A DNA stretch of 64,000 nt from Saccharomycopsis phalli (GCA_020342235.1 CP073212.1:124001-188000), one strand, 5' to 3'. Positions 29,601 through 38,414 are shown, counted from the stretch's first letter. Translations and numbers: made by a program. Notes: generated by a model from the letters alone, not told the origin.

Positions 29601-30129
29601 AAAGGTCATTGTGGCCGGCTTAAAGGCACAGAAGTCGCTTTCGCAAGGGGGAATTGGCTACGACCAGACAAACGTCGACGTTGCCTTGATTAACGGACTA
29701 GTTCTTTACACTGGAATCGAGGAACGCAAGTCGGGGGAGTTTGAGTTCAATGAGAAGTCGTTGCTGGTGACGTTGATCTGCAACTTGTTGTTGGAAGAGG
29801 GCAGCACCGTGGAGTTGCAGTATCACATTTTGTCTGCGATTGTGAATCAGTTGCGCTACGTCGAGTCGTATACGTACTGGTATGGGAAGTTGCTTGTGCA
29901 CTTTTTCAATCTGGACGTATTGGGCGACAAGAGGGACGACGTGCAGCAGTTGATTGTGCGGATCTTGTTGGAGCGGTTGATTGTCAACAAGCCAAACCCA
30001 TGGGGCGTGAACATGACCTTGATTGAGTTGATCCGCAGCAACAAGGACTTTTTCAACTTGAAGTTTATCAAGGAGGTGCCAGAGTTGGAGAGTATGTGGG
30101 GTGTTTTGAAGCGGTACACGGTATCATAG
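23605..30129 (+). CDS. NOT1: CCR4-NOT complex scaffold
   Basis: This 2,174-residue scaffold (CDC39 in S. cerevisiae, 2,108 aa) organises the CCR4-NOT deadenylase and transcription-regulation complex. The start at 23605 (MNKTPKQDQQTRD) is the first ATG in the frame. The N-terminal 320 residues are hard to align with other Not1 proteins. Residues about 323-398 are a charged KEKEQKEKEL repeat. Conservation then becomes strong: AYPRLINFGCGHDEAILANVV, PPDSNMFKFAVQALISARPRLPEFP, the MIF4G segment that binds Caf1 (VLFHSE is earlier; NNITLENLPSRVENIKTLL, PNYQHIYFKLVESM, TYLKNLGSWLGLLTVARD, PPNPWTMAVLKML), the DUF3819 bundle (HPNLKRIFQLSFAKAIREVL), and the C-terminal superfamily-homology domain (TFNERPYYRILS, YPGFLFGWLSIVSHRMFLP, LQLRNIVLSSFPRGV, KPVDNYLRVPS, NKPNPWGVN), which binds the Not2/Not5 module. 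A proline-rich linker (PLPQPPPVPQMPPPQ) precedes the DUF3819 region. Confidence 0.97.
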   Translation: MNKTPKQDQQTRDVPETTKDKLYKSGAQLQESQGLKEVFACLEILESTPQKDNPDTIEHPRYKFTLVDYSPDSIPAALEFPLGDIDGYTEHQESLQPELYKQRITQPSAVSESIKVNQAIIFTFTAKNHSASEISLQISKLAFTPKESEEFFARLYKVIEQSETSTANQEDPLVIKEIFSLQFQQLVSQYRVPSLKQCIGRLYREFGETVFEYILVLLAKGKYLVSASLLILLVYCLVGKRVEEQIRAAYQSKDSNRSKSLDGFWLEFFEEVKKSLLDKDCKYLICTILVGQLSKHKSELKRVFQQHIKSLTEAKIVTHLEKEQEKEQKEKELKEKEQKEKELKEKEQKEKELKEKEQKDKEQKEKEQKEKELKERYQKEKEQKEKDQKEQREKEIAIEQKKMDKYRLEPNNTAKAASILCDVLFHSENYNDESFNSLRSAFQVPLDWPGVMQKLPRTIEGFSSSKKVTQNSLDTVFKLLPDDSVRDLFLETNFPLDVKIELFMVFHDWPGFPYKLRAVLDSIPHIPPGNGSTTPMQYFNVTRLYVEVISSPQTESLAAVNQLFEHDLRQFPEYFAFTILSMPQGNKTLTEFLNNLLSHWLDIMSPYLASCLTRYCDVACNEFTLFLSKYCTSRPNTSIERKIALYLLQLGLLEPMAVGCLVENLAVWLRFATEASHQGWTGFELAIKAYYSEHKSPEVVSTLLSYLLAEAKKEYEYCQTGHFNPNHKSLSLVLVYGLLELVDDSNSSVDLRLVQKQCLLAYPRLINFGCGHDEAILANVVSSSPHTFPLSVEQQMKEYFQRMYNNNMEITEIVKMLQSLKESNNPYDQDVFACMIHSLLDEYRFFREYPIDALQKTSILFGSLVNYHLIGNVSLNLALSFILESAREPPDSNMFKFAVQALISARPRLPEFPKYCAALYEIPGLKLQPKIYQVIESTLGVKQDIEQEKASEDTVFKSLSVPKVDAATQESPKEEVSDKILFIVNNITLENLPSRVENIKTLLLPSHYMWFAKYLVGSRAKVEPNYQHIYFKLVESMAIARLHEYVLHETLEDISAIVNRAQESSNDKTYLKNLGSWLGLLTVARDRPVLKNYLSIKTMIVEAYLEERLALIVPFVCKVLEKSSQSRVFRPPNPWTMAVLKMLREVYNLPKLKLQLKFEIEVLLNHLELKIDAVSPLSVLQTEDLRDLVATSLFSGLQSLDKSQMIDRQRPMSVPLPQPPPVPQMPPPQVQKVRQLPRDNSLSLMLESFINGLSGRAFAQLHPNLKRIFQLSFAKAIREVLPPAVDRAVSISVSTANTLVVKDFALDGDEIKLRRSAANCVRGVSQFLARVFSRDLLLKHIGDNITSSLSQTFRDQATIDKLLLAAIGENIEAACQLIEIAATEKAVREIDESLYNAIVLRRQHKLERPNQPFINPGVSKYALGLPQPLGLMPGGVSNEQLQVYEEIGRLSLGGAAPAPPASNSDFMQSVTYLQQLLEALLKALSESADGRLISLADDHPVKAVLNQILNICYKNVAPITDEIYVKVAQFTVNALFTAAETTLACETLIYLLDVLCELSQSTAKDASWWLVYAEDDRKYNSKIMLMLLQVGLIVPRELDLSLSKAVRHGNETAAKFAIELVLAVSQDPQFLHNDFVLTVSSLSALHRDDVAQLLQQLSSRPEKSSRLLKFQMAQIFSEWINLLQHNDLDEKLMYRFVYQLSSKGVLANGNLALFMRTSIEIAISVFLKDGYPYNKEDLFVSIDGLSKLVIVILVCEKNQESRFTLFKQILTIFTLIFNKDHNNNATFNERPYYRILSTLLSEWQEYRLKLSSSDVDQSLVSFDSQFYLTLADFFQAYQPLVYPGFLFGWLSIVSHRMFLPNLVELDGKAGWPKLNTLLTSALRFLAVNSTNTKIPEIVVVIYRGLLRIFVLIQHDYPEFFVEYHNQLVNHIPLQYLQLRNIVLSSFPRGVVLPNPFDDALKLETLPGITAVPTIAVKPDLFKLQKPVDNYLRVPSHSSLKVIVAGLKAQKSLSQGGIGYDQTNVDVALINGLVLYTGIEERKSGEFEFNEKSLLVTLICNLLLEEGSTVELQYHILSAIVNQLRYVESYTYWYGKLLVHFFNLDVLGDKRDDVQQLIVRILLERLIVNKPNPWGVNMTLIELIRSNKDFFNLKFIKEVPELESMWGVLKRYTVS
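24571..24800 (+). repeat. 30-nt repeat encoding the charged insert of NOT1
   Basis: Units of about 30 nt (starting gagaaggagcaaaagg) encode KEKEQKEKEL-type decapeptides about three times, then decay to KEKEQ/KDQ runs. Almost every residue is Lys, Glu or Gln, which suggests a long single alpha-helix or coiled coil placed between the divergent N-terminal part and the conserved HEAT/MIF4G body. Confidence 0.9.
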
Positions 30130-30270
30130 TGAATAGTTTGGAATATATTATGTGAAGTTTGTAGGAGTTGTTGGTCTAAAGAGCTACGGTACTTTGGTTG
30201 TGTAGAATGTTATAAAGAATGAGACCGGTAAAGGCAAAAGTTGTGGGAAAATGCAAAAGTCGTTGGGAAA

Positions 30271-30430
30271 GGCAAAGGTCCTCGGTAAAAGGCAAAGGTC
30301 CTCGGTAAAAGGCAAAGGTCCTCGGTAAAAGGCAAAGGTCCTCGGTAAAAGGCAAAGGTCCTCGGTAAAAGGCAAAGGTCCTCGGTAAAAGGCAAAGGTC
30401 CTCGGTAAAAGGCAAAGGTCCTTGGCAAAA
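30271..30430. repeat. 20-nt minisatellite, eight copies
   Basis: Seven identical head-to-tail copies of ggcaaaggtcctcggtaaaa and a slightly altered eighth (cttggcaaaa). A weaker precursor unit is visible just upstream (aatgcaaaagtcgttggg). Because 20 is not a multiple of three, all frames are mixed, and the three long minus-strand frames here are artefacts. Confidence 0.97.
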
Positions 30431-30483
30431 ATTAAATCTGTAATCAGTAAACCATCAACATGTATCAGGTGTGACACGCTCCA

Positions 30484-30493
30484 GGGCTCGCAA
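30484..30493 (+). promoter_or_regulatory. GGGCTCGCAA promoter element, copy 2
   Basis: Exact 10-mer, about 230 bp upstream of the CDC50 start. No Reb1-type site is adjacent here. Confidence 0.4.
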
Positions 30494-30670
30494 TACCATG
30501 GGCACGTCAAACTGGGTAGATGGATATACCAAAGCAGAATTGGACAAGAGCCAGAGATTCCAAGGAAAATAACCAATTTTTCCAAGCCTTTCTATTACCA
30601 AAATGACTTGATGGTGAAAATTACCACAGCCCCATTTTTTCGTCTCATACATTCCAATGTTTCACAAAGG

Positions 30671-30680
30671 TTGCGAGCCC
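30671..30680 (-). promoter_or_regulatory. GGGCTCGCAA promoter element, copy 3 (inverted)
   Basis: TTGCGAGCCC on the plus strand, 42 bp upstream of the CDC50 start and inverted relative to the copy at 30484. Confidence 0.45.
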
Positions 30681-30721
30681 GCGGAGTGGCTATTTCCTTG
30701 GATTGGTTACATGGCCTTCCT

Positions 30722-31948
30722 ATGAACTTCTTACGTCAGAGAAAAGATCACGAAGACGAGCGGGAAAGCAACGTCCACAAATCGCGGAAGCCTGCCAACA
30801 CGGCGTTCAAGCAGCAGCGATTAAAGTCATGGCAGTAAGTATTTGGAACCGGTCGAGTTTTCTAACATAGACCTATTTTGACGCCAAAGTCCGTCTTGCC
30901 ACTTCTTCTTGTGGTTGCGGTGATCTTTGCGCCGCTAGGAATCATCATGGTGATCACAGCGTTCAATGTGCAGCAGGTGGTGATAGATTACACCCAGTGT
31001 GAGTCCTTGGCTTCTTTTGATTCGTACTCGCTGATCACCAGCAAATTCTACAAGCAGCATTTTCAAAAAAGCTCCGACAGCGCTCCAAAGTGGATCCTCC
31101 AAAACACCACGGTGCAGTTGGACGGCGGAAATAGTTTCAACACTACACAGTGCCGCGTGCAGTTTAACATCCCAAACGACATAAAGGCACCGGTGTTCTT
31201 GTACTACAGACTCACAAACTTTTACCAGAACCACCGGGAGTATGTGGAGAGTTATGACTTGCCGCAGATTGAGGGAAAGGCCACGAAAGCAAAGGACCTT
31301 AGTCTGAAATGCAGCCCACTCAAAACCTCGAGCGACGGGAAAATCATCTACCCTTGTGGTCTCATTGCCAATTCCTTCTTCAATGACACGTTTTCCAACC
31401 CAGTGCTTCTCAACCCACAGGGCGCAGGGTCCACCGAACAAGTGTACAACATGAGCAGCGACGACATCTCGTGGTCAGCTGACCGACGCCGGTACAAGAA
31501 GACTACCTATAATGTGTCTGATATCGTTCCGCCGCCAAATTGGCAGGTGAGGTTTCCTCAGGGATACACTGAGCTGAATTTACCGGATTTTTCCCAGGAC
31601 CAGATATTCCAAAACTGGATGCGCACGGCTGGACTTCCGCAGTTTCTGAAGTTGGTTGCGAAAAACACAGTTGATAAGTTGGGAAACGGGAACTATCGGA
31701 TCGACATTAACTTGAACTACCCAACAAGCGTATATGGTGGCACAAAGTCGATTGTCTTGACCACCAGCAGTCTCATTGGAGGAAGAAACCTCAGCTTGGG
31801 GATTGGGTACCTTGCTGGTGCCGCCATCTGCGTGCTCTTTGGCATTGTGTTTTTGATGAAGCAGATTATCCGGCCGAGAAAGATTGGCGATAACAAGTAC
31901 TTGGATTCTGGTAAGGATACAGGAAGGGGATTTAGGGACGTTCTTTAG
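30722..31948 (+). CDS. CDC50: Cdc50/Lem3-family P4-ATPase beta subunit, two exons
   Basis: Exons are 30722-30834 and 30871-31948, giving 396 residues. Cdc50 proteins chaperone type-4 P-type ATPases (phospholipid flippases such as Drs2) and stay in the complex at Golgi/endosome or plasma membrane. Exon 1 encodes a basic cytosolic tail ending SRKPANTAFKQQRLKSW; splicing creates Q-PILTPKSVLPLL, which reproduces the invariant family signature (NTAFRQQRLKAWQPILTP). The first membrane helix is VLPLLLVVAVIFAPLGIIMVI. A large lumenal domain follows with several N-X-S/T sites and paired cysteines. It contains APVFLYYRLTNFYQNHREYV, YPCGLIANSFFNDTF, NWMRTAGLPQFLKL and YPTSVYGGTKSIVLTTSS. The second helix (GIGYLAGAAICVLFGIVFLM) precedes the short C-terminal tail. 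Cdc50, Lem3 and Crf1 are not clearly separable by eye; Cdc50 is my best guess. Confidence 0.93.
30835..30870 (+). other. 36-nt spliceosomal intron in CDC50
   Basis: GTAAGT donor, TCTAAC branch sequence and ATAG acceptor, with the acceptor G five bases after the branch A. Splicing joins TGG-CA to A-CCT-ATT and restores the family signature WQPILTP; without it the frame hits TAA at the donor. Confidence 0.95.
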
Positions 31949-33639
31949 ATGTGGATAGGTGGTTAAGAGGGAAAAGAGAACAAGGAGAGGAAAAGAGAAC
32001 AAGGAGAGGAAAAGAGAACAAGGAGAGGAAAAGAGAACAAGGAGAGGAAAAGAGAACAAGGAGAGGAAAAAGATTGTACGAAAGTATAAATGGGAAATGT
32101 CGAATAAGCCAAGGAGAGTTGCGTGTCCAAATACGTAAAGAGAGTGTGTAAAAATATGGCTGTGTAATGGTATATATTTAGGTAATCTGTATTGATGTAT
32201 TGATTATTTGCCCGGTTCAGCCGCGCAAATTGACGGTTTAAGTGATTAGGATAATATATATGCATCTGTAAATGTGTAGCATTTAATGTTTTCAAGCTGG
32301 AAGTCACTCGTCGTTTTGCAAAGAGTTGTACATCTATTAAAACTCGGCCAACTGAAGCCAAAAGACCTGCGCCTCATGGTTTATCTAAATCAAGTATTTA
32401 AAAGCTATTATATTCTGGTATATGTCAAATCCTTGCACCATTTTCCTGGATCAATGCCATATGCAGTGATGGTGTCTGGTGAAATTTCAATCCAAACCAT
32501 GTAAAATACATTGGTCCAGTAATATATTTGCACAAATAATGTCAAAGAGCTGTACCTTTTCCTGTGCAGTTCCGTTGCTGATTGTGCTATTAGTTTCAAA
32601 ATAAGCAATACTGAAAATAGAGATGGAAGTACAATTCATGTTTATTCGCTGGATATTAAACATTCCAAGTTATAGACGGCTAACGAACAAGACGCTCAGA
32701 AGAAAGATATACGATATTCAGCAGAGATGCCATTCTAAAGACACATGGCATACAACATTGGGATCGATTTGGTACAATTGTTATTAGGTTCAGTCCGACC
32801 TCAGACAAGGAGAGATGTAATTTGTTGCATAAAAACGGTGATATGCACTGCACATCTGAATCAATCATCAGACAGGGGTATAAAACCAAAGTTTTATTGT
32901 CAAACTATGATGCCCATGCATGTTCCTCGTGCTACTTTGTCAGATGATGATGTGAATATTCCAATGGGAGTCTGGAAATGTAGCAAAGTTATCCATGTTA
33001 CGCCTATTCTGACGCAGAGTACCTCAGACATTGGCAAACGGAAATGTGTGACTCTATAGAAATTAAATGTAATTTCAGCTCCATGGTTTATTGCCAAGGC
33101 TCGAGGAATACAACTGGACGACGATTATGAAAGACTATAGAATCTGAAGTAAGAAATTTGTAAAAGGAAGTTGTTCTACAAAGTGCAGTTGAGGTATTCT
33201 CATCAATCTAATGGCTAGAAATTGTGACCCAATCTTCGACAGTACAATGTTCCAATGAAGTGTTTTCTCTGATTTGCTCCAAAGAATACGAGCCTTGGCT
33301 TTTAAAGTGGATGGATGTAGTATGACGGTGGTTTGTATCTGTATTAAAAGAAGCCCGTTGACTTTTCAAACACTGACCAAAGGACAACCAAAAGACAACC
33401 AGAAGACAAAGACGAACAGAAAATCGTCACTTCATCCCAGCATTTGTTTAAAATGACATTTATTTGAATGTTATCCACCAGTCTCGTTTGAGTCAGATTC
33501 ATGCGATAGCAAATGACAAGGTATAACCACTTGCTGAACATCGTGAGTGCAAACCAAGCACCATTTATGACGGTTGGTACGACTTTTCCACGGCTTGACA
33601 TTTGTACATATTGATAATATATTTATTTTGTATAAAAAG
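31949..33639. other. Intergenic stretch between convergent genes
   Basis: About 1.7 kb. It has the 19-nt array just after CDC50 and otherwise unremarkable AT-rich sequence with frames of 60-105 codons on both strands, none with recognisable content. A short ccaaaggacaaccaaaagacaac echo lies at about 33376-33402. I see no RNA gene. Confidence 0.5.
31972..32066. repeat. 19-nt purine-rich minisatellite, five copies
   Basis: Five identical units of aaaagagaacaaggagagg starting 24 bp after the CDC50 stop. It is another array close to a gene's 3' end. Confidence 0.95.
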
Positions 33640-36600
33640 CTACACAGGAACCTGGTACTCGAGTTTCTCCTCCTCTGGAACGTTATAGTACTCGTCCTCA
33701 TTGTACCCCGACTCCTCAATCAAGTAGTTATCCTGAGCAGTGGCATTCTTGGCAACCAATTCGATGATACGGCGGATGATTGGCAAGTTCAACCACGCAG
33801 GGACATAGGCTTCAAGACGGATAAAAGGCCGTAAGTTGACTCTTCTGAACGGGTCATCAAACTGGTTTGACTCGTTATGAGACGTTGGCTCGAAAAAGTC
33901 GTCAGTGGCGCCAGAGGACGAGTGCTTGACCTTCTCAGCGACGATTAGCAAGACGTCTTGTGGGACTGGGGTCTCATAGTCGGCGACAAAGTACTGGCTG
34001 ATCAACTTCTGGATCTGGGACGGTTTCAAAGCATAGCAGATTTCGTAGATGATCTCAATGTCTTCGACGGTGTTTTTACGGAGCTGCAACAACTTGGCAG
34101 CCTGAAGAAGGTGCACCAAGTAGCTTGAGCCGTCGACAATGTCATGAGCTTTGCACCACTCCTCCAAGCGGGTGACGTTGTAGTTCAACTGCAAGCCACG
34201 CTTCCAGCTGAGGAAGTTGCGGCGCATGATCAAGTCGTTGAAGCAGTTTGCGTCGACAAAGCGGAGCAATTCGCTGATGACCTCGTTCTGGACCTCAGGC
34301 TCGATGAAGTACGTCTTCATGGACCAGAACACGTTATTGAAGAAGCTGATGATGTCGTCCATCTTGTACGGCGTGGTCTGGGAGAAGACCTTGGACAAGA
34401 ACGGCGAGGTTTCTGGAGCCATGAACCCAGGAAGCGACTGGGACAAGACAACTGCGCTGACGGCCTTCTTTTCGAGGTCCTTTTCCATCTTCTTCATCCA
34501 CAAGTTGTAAATGTTGTAGCTGAGAGACTCAAAGTCCTCCTTGACCACGGCCACCAAGTTGAGGTACTCATCATATTCCGGTTCGCTCAACTCGTTGCTG
34601 ATGCTGTCGTTGGCGATGATGGTGGACTGGGCGTAGGACACAAACGAGTACAACTCGTGGGTGTTGCTCAACCAGAAAGCCCCGTGGCTGATGACGTCCT
34701 CGTCCTTCAAAGTGGTGACGATGGTTTGGATCACCGAAAGCACTTCGCCCAAGAAATCTTCGGACTCCTTGGTCAAGCCAAGACGCCACATGTCGCTGAG
34801 GATGATGATGATGATCCGTGCAGGGAACAAGACCTCTTTGCGGGTCAAGTCGGCGGCGACTCCGGCCGGTGGGATCTTCAATCCCTTGAGAAGCCCGCCG
34901 ATGATTTCCTTGTGCAACTCCTTGCTCTCGCCGAGCAACTTCCACAACTCCTCGTTGATCGCCGAGAGATTGCTCTCATCGTTTTCTTGCGGCATAAGCG
35001 ACACCGCACGTCCAATCTGGCCGTACTCAAGCGGCTGCTGGTTCTTGTACATCTTCCGGTAGTCGCCCCCCTGGATGCCCTGCCCAGTGAGAGCAATGAT
35101 CTCCTGCTTCAACTGCGTGATCGTCTTCTTCAAGTCCTGCTCGTTGTTATCATACTTGGACAACTGCTCGCGCGCCTGGTTCAACTCCTCCACGTTCACC
35201 TCCACAGTGTGCCGCAACTCCTTCTGCTGCTTCATCAACTGCTGCACCTTGCTCTCGGATTCCTTGTAATCCAACTTTGTCTGGCTCAACTCCGCGCCCA
35301 ACTGCTCGATCTGCGCACTGTATTCCAGCTGCACCGTTCCAAGCTTCTTGGCATGGGCCTTTTCCTGTGTCGCCAACGCGTCGCGGCTCGAACTGTCGTC
35401 CTGGAGCTTCCGCTGGAGACCTTCAATCTCCTTGTGCAACCGCTTGTTGTCGGTGATCTTCGCAGTCAACGACTGCGTCAACTCAATGACCTTGTTCTCC
35501 AACCGGTAACTCACCTCCTGCAAATGGTTCACCGACTTGGCCTCCTCCCGGAGCTTGGCCAACTCCCGCACCGCCAACTTCCGCCGGATCCAGCTCTGGA
35601 TCACCACCACCGACCGGAGATAGTGCCGGAACTTCTTCCGGTTCGCGTATCCGCGCCACGCGGTCTGGATGATGATCGCAGACTGCTGTCTCACAATCGA
35701 CTCCATCGACGACCGGCTGTTCTTGGCACGAATCAAACTCTGGAGTCGCACCACCGTGCTCTGGGCACTCAAGAACCGACGACGCACCAAGTGGCCCCGG
35801 AACAACGACTGTAACACCGTCGCCAGATGCGTCTTGATCTCCTGCTCGATCTGCGACCGCCGGTTGAACCCTCGTACAAGACTCTGGAGCAACACCACCG
35901 ACTCTCGGGTCTTGAGATACTCCCGTCGGTAGTACTGGCACCGGATATTCTTCTGGATCATCACCGCTGCCGCATACAACTTGTTGGTCCGCAACTTCTC
36001 AAGGTATCCCAACATCCCGGCCTTGAAAAAGATCTTCGTCTCACCCAACTGGTACTTTTGCTCGTCCTCAACCGTGATCTTCAATATCTTGTCGCACAAC
36101 GCCCGCACATCCTCTGGCGTACTCTTGCGCCCACTCAACACGTCCACATACTCTTCCGACGAAACAAGAATGTGGTACCGCTGGCCAAACTCCTCATATG
36201 TCCATCGGGTCGGAAATCCAGCACATGAGATCCGGATCGTCTCCAAGACACCACATGCTCGCAACTGCGACAACACCATGAGCGAGTCAAACTCCCAGGC
36301 CTTCTTCTGCTCGTTGGGCTTGATACACCGGATATAGTGCACATTGGTACCGTTGATCGTCGCCATCAAGTCAATCAAAGACTTTTTGAAGATCAGCCCC
36401 AAGGTCGGCTTCTTCACGCCTCCACCAAGATTAAGTCCGCCGACACGCCCAAACTTTGGTTTGGTCTTTGCCGCTTCCGCATCCTTTTGCTTCTGCACCT
36501 CCTCGTTCTGCTTCTCAACCGTGCTGATAATCTCCTTCAACCGCTCATTAGTGGTATCCTTCAACGTCTCCAAGTGGCCGTCACTAACCGTGTCACGGTT

Positions 36601-38343
36601 CTTCTCAATGAATCCTTCGGCATCGTACTCGACGTCAATGGCATAATGCGACACCACAAACTTGTTGCCGCCAAAACGCGGCTTCTTGAACACATTGTTG
36701 GTAGGAGGCTTGTCCAATTGCGTGTACATCTTCTGGATCCACGACTCGTCATTTCCAGCAGGTAATCGCGACTCCTCGTCCAAAAGCGCCAACACTCCGA
36801 GCCTCGACTCAATCAAGTTGATACACGGCCGGTTGTCTGAAAACTCAATAAACAGCCACTCGATCTTCTCCCGTACATACTCCTCCTGCTCCAACTTGAA
36901 CACGTGCTGGTTGAACTCCTGCTGCAACTTCTCGTTGGCATAGTTGATGCAAAACTGCTCAAACGAGTTCGTGGTAAAGTGCTCGAACCCGTAAATATCC
37001 AACACCCCAATAAACGAGCGGCACTGGCTCACAATCGACGGCGCACACAAATCCTGGTTCACATAGTTCACCAACCAGTCAAAAAGATATGAGTAGATAA
37101 ACTTCAGTACCGAGTCACGTGCCACGCTCGCCTGTCCAAACGAAAGGTTCGTGGTGATCTTCTCGGACCGGGTGACAATCTGTTTCTTGATAATCCATTT
37201 GGCAAACTCCTCTGGTTTGAGACCAAGAAGCTTACAGGCAAGAATCAAGTTTGGCTCGTCCGACGAAAGGTGCGCGTCGTTTCGTGTAGCCGTGATCTCA
37301 ATGTTACCAATGTGCAACAACGCAGCCAAAATGCGCCAGATCTCAGTCTGGACCTTTGAGTCGACGCCAATCAAGTCAAGCGCGCCGCACGTGTCTGCAA
37401 ACTCCTTTTTGTCGTCCACATTGGCGATTCGAGGCTCACCACCTTGGTTCAAGTAGTGATAGTCCTCGACGTTTGTAAGCGAGAATTCCTCCTTGGCTTC
37501 TGGGGAAAGACCTTCTAGAAGCTGGTAGAAAATATGGTAGTTCCGCTCGGCAGTCGGTTGGAACACAAGACGCGATCTTTCCAAAAGGTACGTCCGGATC
37601 CGAGCCCCGATAATCGAGGTCGACGAGTCGAAAAGAATCTCCAAGTACTTTCCAAATCGCGAGGAGTTGTCGTTCCGTGTGGTCTTGGCATTTCCAAAAC
37701 TCTCCATGATTGGATTTGTCGCCAAGATCTGCTTCTCGACCTCGGACATTCCGCCGTCCTTCTCGCTATCTTTGGTATCAACTGACGCAAAGTACCGCAT
37801 GATGTACTTTGCAGAGACCGTCTTCCCCGCACCAGACTCTCCACTGACGACAATCGTCTGGTTCTGCTCGTCTCGTTTCATGCACCGGTAGGCATCCTCA
37901 GCAATGGCAAACAAATGTGGCTCCAATTCACCACGATTCTTTCCAGCATACGCCTGGATGATATCCTGGGAGTAGAGCTGGTCGATCCGCTGGAACGGAT
38001 TCGCAGCAATCAACACAATCCCAGAGTAGGTGTAAATATTCAACTGCGAATAACGCACTTTGATCGCATGCAAAACCGCAGGCTCGTTGAGATACGACAA
38101 CAGCGTCAAATCCTCTGCGGCCTCCAAGATCGGCGGATTGCGCAAATGCGGAAGATTCTTCTCCTTGTCTTCGTCGAGCGACGCAAGTAGCAACTCAACC
38201 TGCTCGCGGTCCAGCTCGAACTTCAAGGTCAACTTAATCTTGCCGTTGCTCAAGCGCTCGTTACCGGCAACCTCGGCTGCCACAAACCCGGCTGCCTTGT
38301 CGGGGAACCAGCACCGTGTGCCAACATCGTACGAAGTAGACAT
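33640..38343 (-). CDS. MYO2: Class V myosin heavy chain
   Basis: This 1,567-residue myosin (S. cerevisiae Myo2, 1,574) is the actin motor that carries secretory vesicles, vacuole, mitochondria and spindle orientation factors to the bud. The start at 38343 (MSTSYDVGTRCWFPDKAAGF) matches the family; the frame upstream crosses the promoter motifs. An SH3-like subdomain comes first, then the motor to about residue 780 with P-loop GESGAGKT (168-175), NDNSSRFGKYLEI (switch 1), LDIYGFEHF (switch 2) and IRCIKPNEQKKAWEFD. Six IQ motifs follow at about 785-925 for calmodulin/light chains (RxxRRxY-type repeats such as AAVMIQKNIRCQYYRREY). The coiled coil spans about 930-1085 (SYRLENKVIELTQSL...). The cargo-binding globular tail/dilute domain occupies about 1150-1540. 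The C-terminal residues after it are acidic (EEKLEYQVPV). The promoter has the composite TTACCCGG/GGGCTCGCAA. Confidence 0.97.
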   Translation of the reverse strand: MSTSYDVGTRCWFPDKAAGFVAAEVAGNERLSNGKIKLTLKFELDREQVELLLASLDEDKEKNLPHLRNPPILEAAEDLTLLSYLNEPAVLHAIKVRYSQLNIYTYSGIVLIAANPFQRIDQLYSQDIIQAYAGKNRGELEPHLFAIAEDAYRCMKRDEQNQTIVVSGESGAGKTVSAKYIMRYFASVDTKDSEKDGGMSEVEKQILATNPIMESFGNAKTTRNDNSSRFGKYLEILFDSSTSIIGARIRTYLLERSRLVFQPTAERNYHIFYQLLEGLSPEAKEEFSLTNVEDYHYLNQGGEPRIANVDDKKEFADTCGALDLIGVDSKVQTEIWRILAALLHIGNIEITATRNDAHLSSDEPNLILACKLLGLKPEEFAKWIIKKQIVTRSEKITTNLSFGQASVARDSVLKFIYSYLFDWLVNYVNQDLCAPSIVSQCRSFIGVLDIYGFEHFTTNSFEQFCINYANEKLQQEFNQHVFKLEQEEYVREKIEWLFIEFSDNRPCINLIESRLGVLALLDEESRLPAGNDESWIQKMYTQLDKPPTNNVFKKPRFGGNKFVVSHYAIDVEYDAEGFIEKNRDTVSDGHLETLKDTTNERLKEIISTVEKQNEEVQKQKDAEAAKTKPKFGRVGGLNLGGGVKKPTLGLIFKKSLIDLMATINGTNVHYIRCIKPNEQKKAWEFDSLMVLSQLRACGVLETIRISCAGFPTRWTYEEFGQRYHILVSSEEYVDVLSGRKSTPEDVRALCDKILKITVEDEQKYQLGETKIFFKAGMLGYLEKLRTNKLYAAAVMIQKNIRCQYYRREYLKTRESVVLLQSLVRGFNRRSQIEQEIKTHLATVLQSLFRGHLVRRRFLSAQSTVVRLQSLIRAKNSRSSMESIVRQQSAIIIQTAWRGYANRKKFRHYLRSVVVIQSWIRRKLAVRELAKLREEAKSVNHLQEVSYRLENKVIELTQSLTAKITDNKRLHKEIEGLQRKLQDDSSSRDALATQEKAHAKKLGTVQLEYSAQIEQLGAELSQTKLDYKESESKVQQLMKQQKELRHTVEVNVEELNQAREQLSKYDNNEQDLKKTITQLKQEIIALTGQGIQGGDYRKMYKNQQPLEYGQIGRAVSLMPQENDESNLSAINEELWKLLGESKELHKEIIGGLLKGLKIPPAGVAADLTRKEVLFPARIIIIILSDMWRLGLTKESEDFLGEVLSVIQTIVTTLKDEDVISHGAFWLSNTHELYSFVSYAQSTIIANDSISNELSEPEYDEYLNLVAVVKEDFESLSYNIYNLWMKKMEKDLEKKAVSAVVLSQSLPGFMAPETSPFLSKVFSQTTPYKMDDIISFFNNVFWSMKTYFIEPEVQNEVISELLRFVDANCFNDLIMRRNFLSWKRGLQLNYNVTRLEEWCKAHDIVDGSSYLVHLLQAAKLLQLRKNTVEDIEIIYEICYALKPSQIQKLISQYFVADYETPVPQDVLLIVAEKVKHSSSGATDDFFEPTSHNESNQFDDPFRRVNLRPFIRLEAYVPAWLNLPIIRRIIELVAKNATAQDNYLIEESGYNEDEYYNVPEEEKLEYQVPV

Positions 38344-38390
38344 GTTACAATGGAAATCAACGTCGAGTAAACACCTAGCAAAATCACTGG

Positions 38391-38398
38391 TTACCCGG
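38391..38398 (+). promoter_or_regulatory. Reb1-type site upstream of MYO2
   Basis: TTACCCGG, 48 bp upstream of the MYO2 start. It is followed after 6 nt by GGGCTCGCAA in the same relative orientation as in the SNC/GCD2 promoter. Confidence 0.6.
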
Positions 38399-38404
38399 AT
38401 ACCC

Positions 38405-38414
38405 GGGCTCGCAA
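38405..38414 (+). promoter_or_regulatory. GGGCTCGCAA promoter element, copy 4
   Basis: Exact 10-mer adjacent to the Reb1-type site of MYO2; a partial echo, gggctcgtac, follows at 38443-38452. Confidence 0.5.

Larger units (their letters stand above)
30130..30721. other. NOT1-CDC50 intergenic region
   Basis: About 590 bp containing the 20-nt minisatellite and two oppositely oriented GGGCTCGCAA elements 187 bp apart in the CDC50 promoter. The CDC50 frame is open leftwards through this region to 30422, but the sequence there has no relation to the family. Confidence 0.65.

Noticed and set aside
34144-35814. 556-codon plus-strand frame antisense to MYO2
   Set aside because: It lies opposite the coiled-coil and IQ part of MYO2; codon bias of the sense gene leaves the frame open. 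No recognisable domain.
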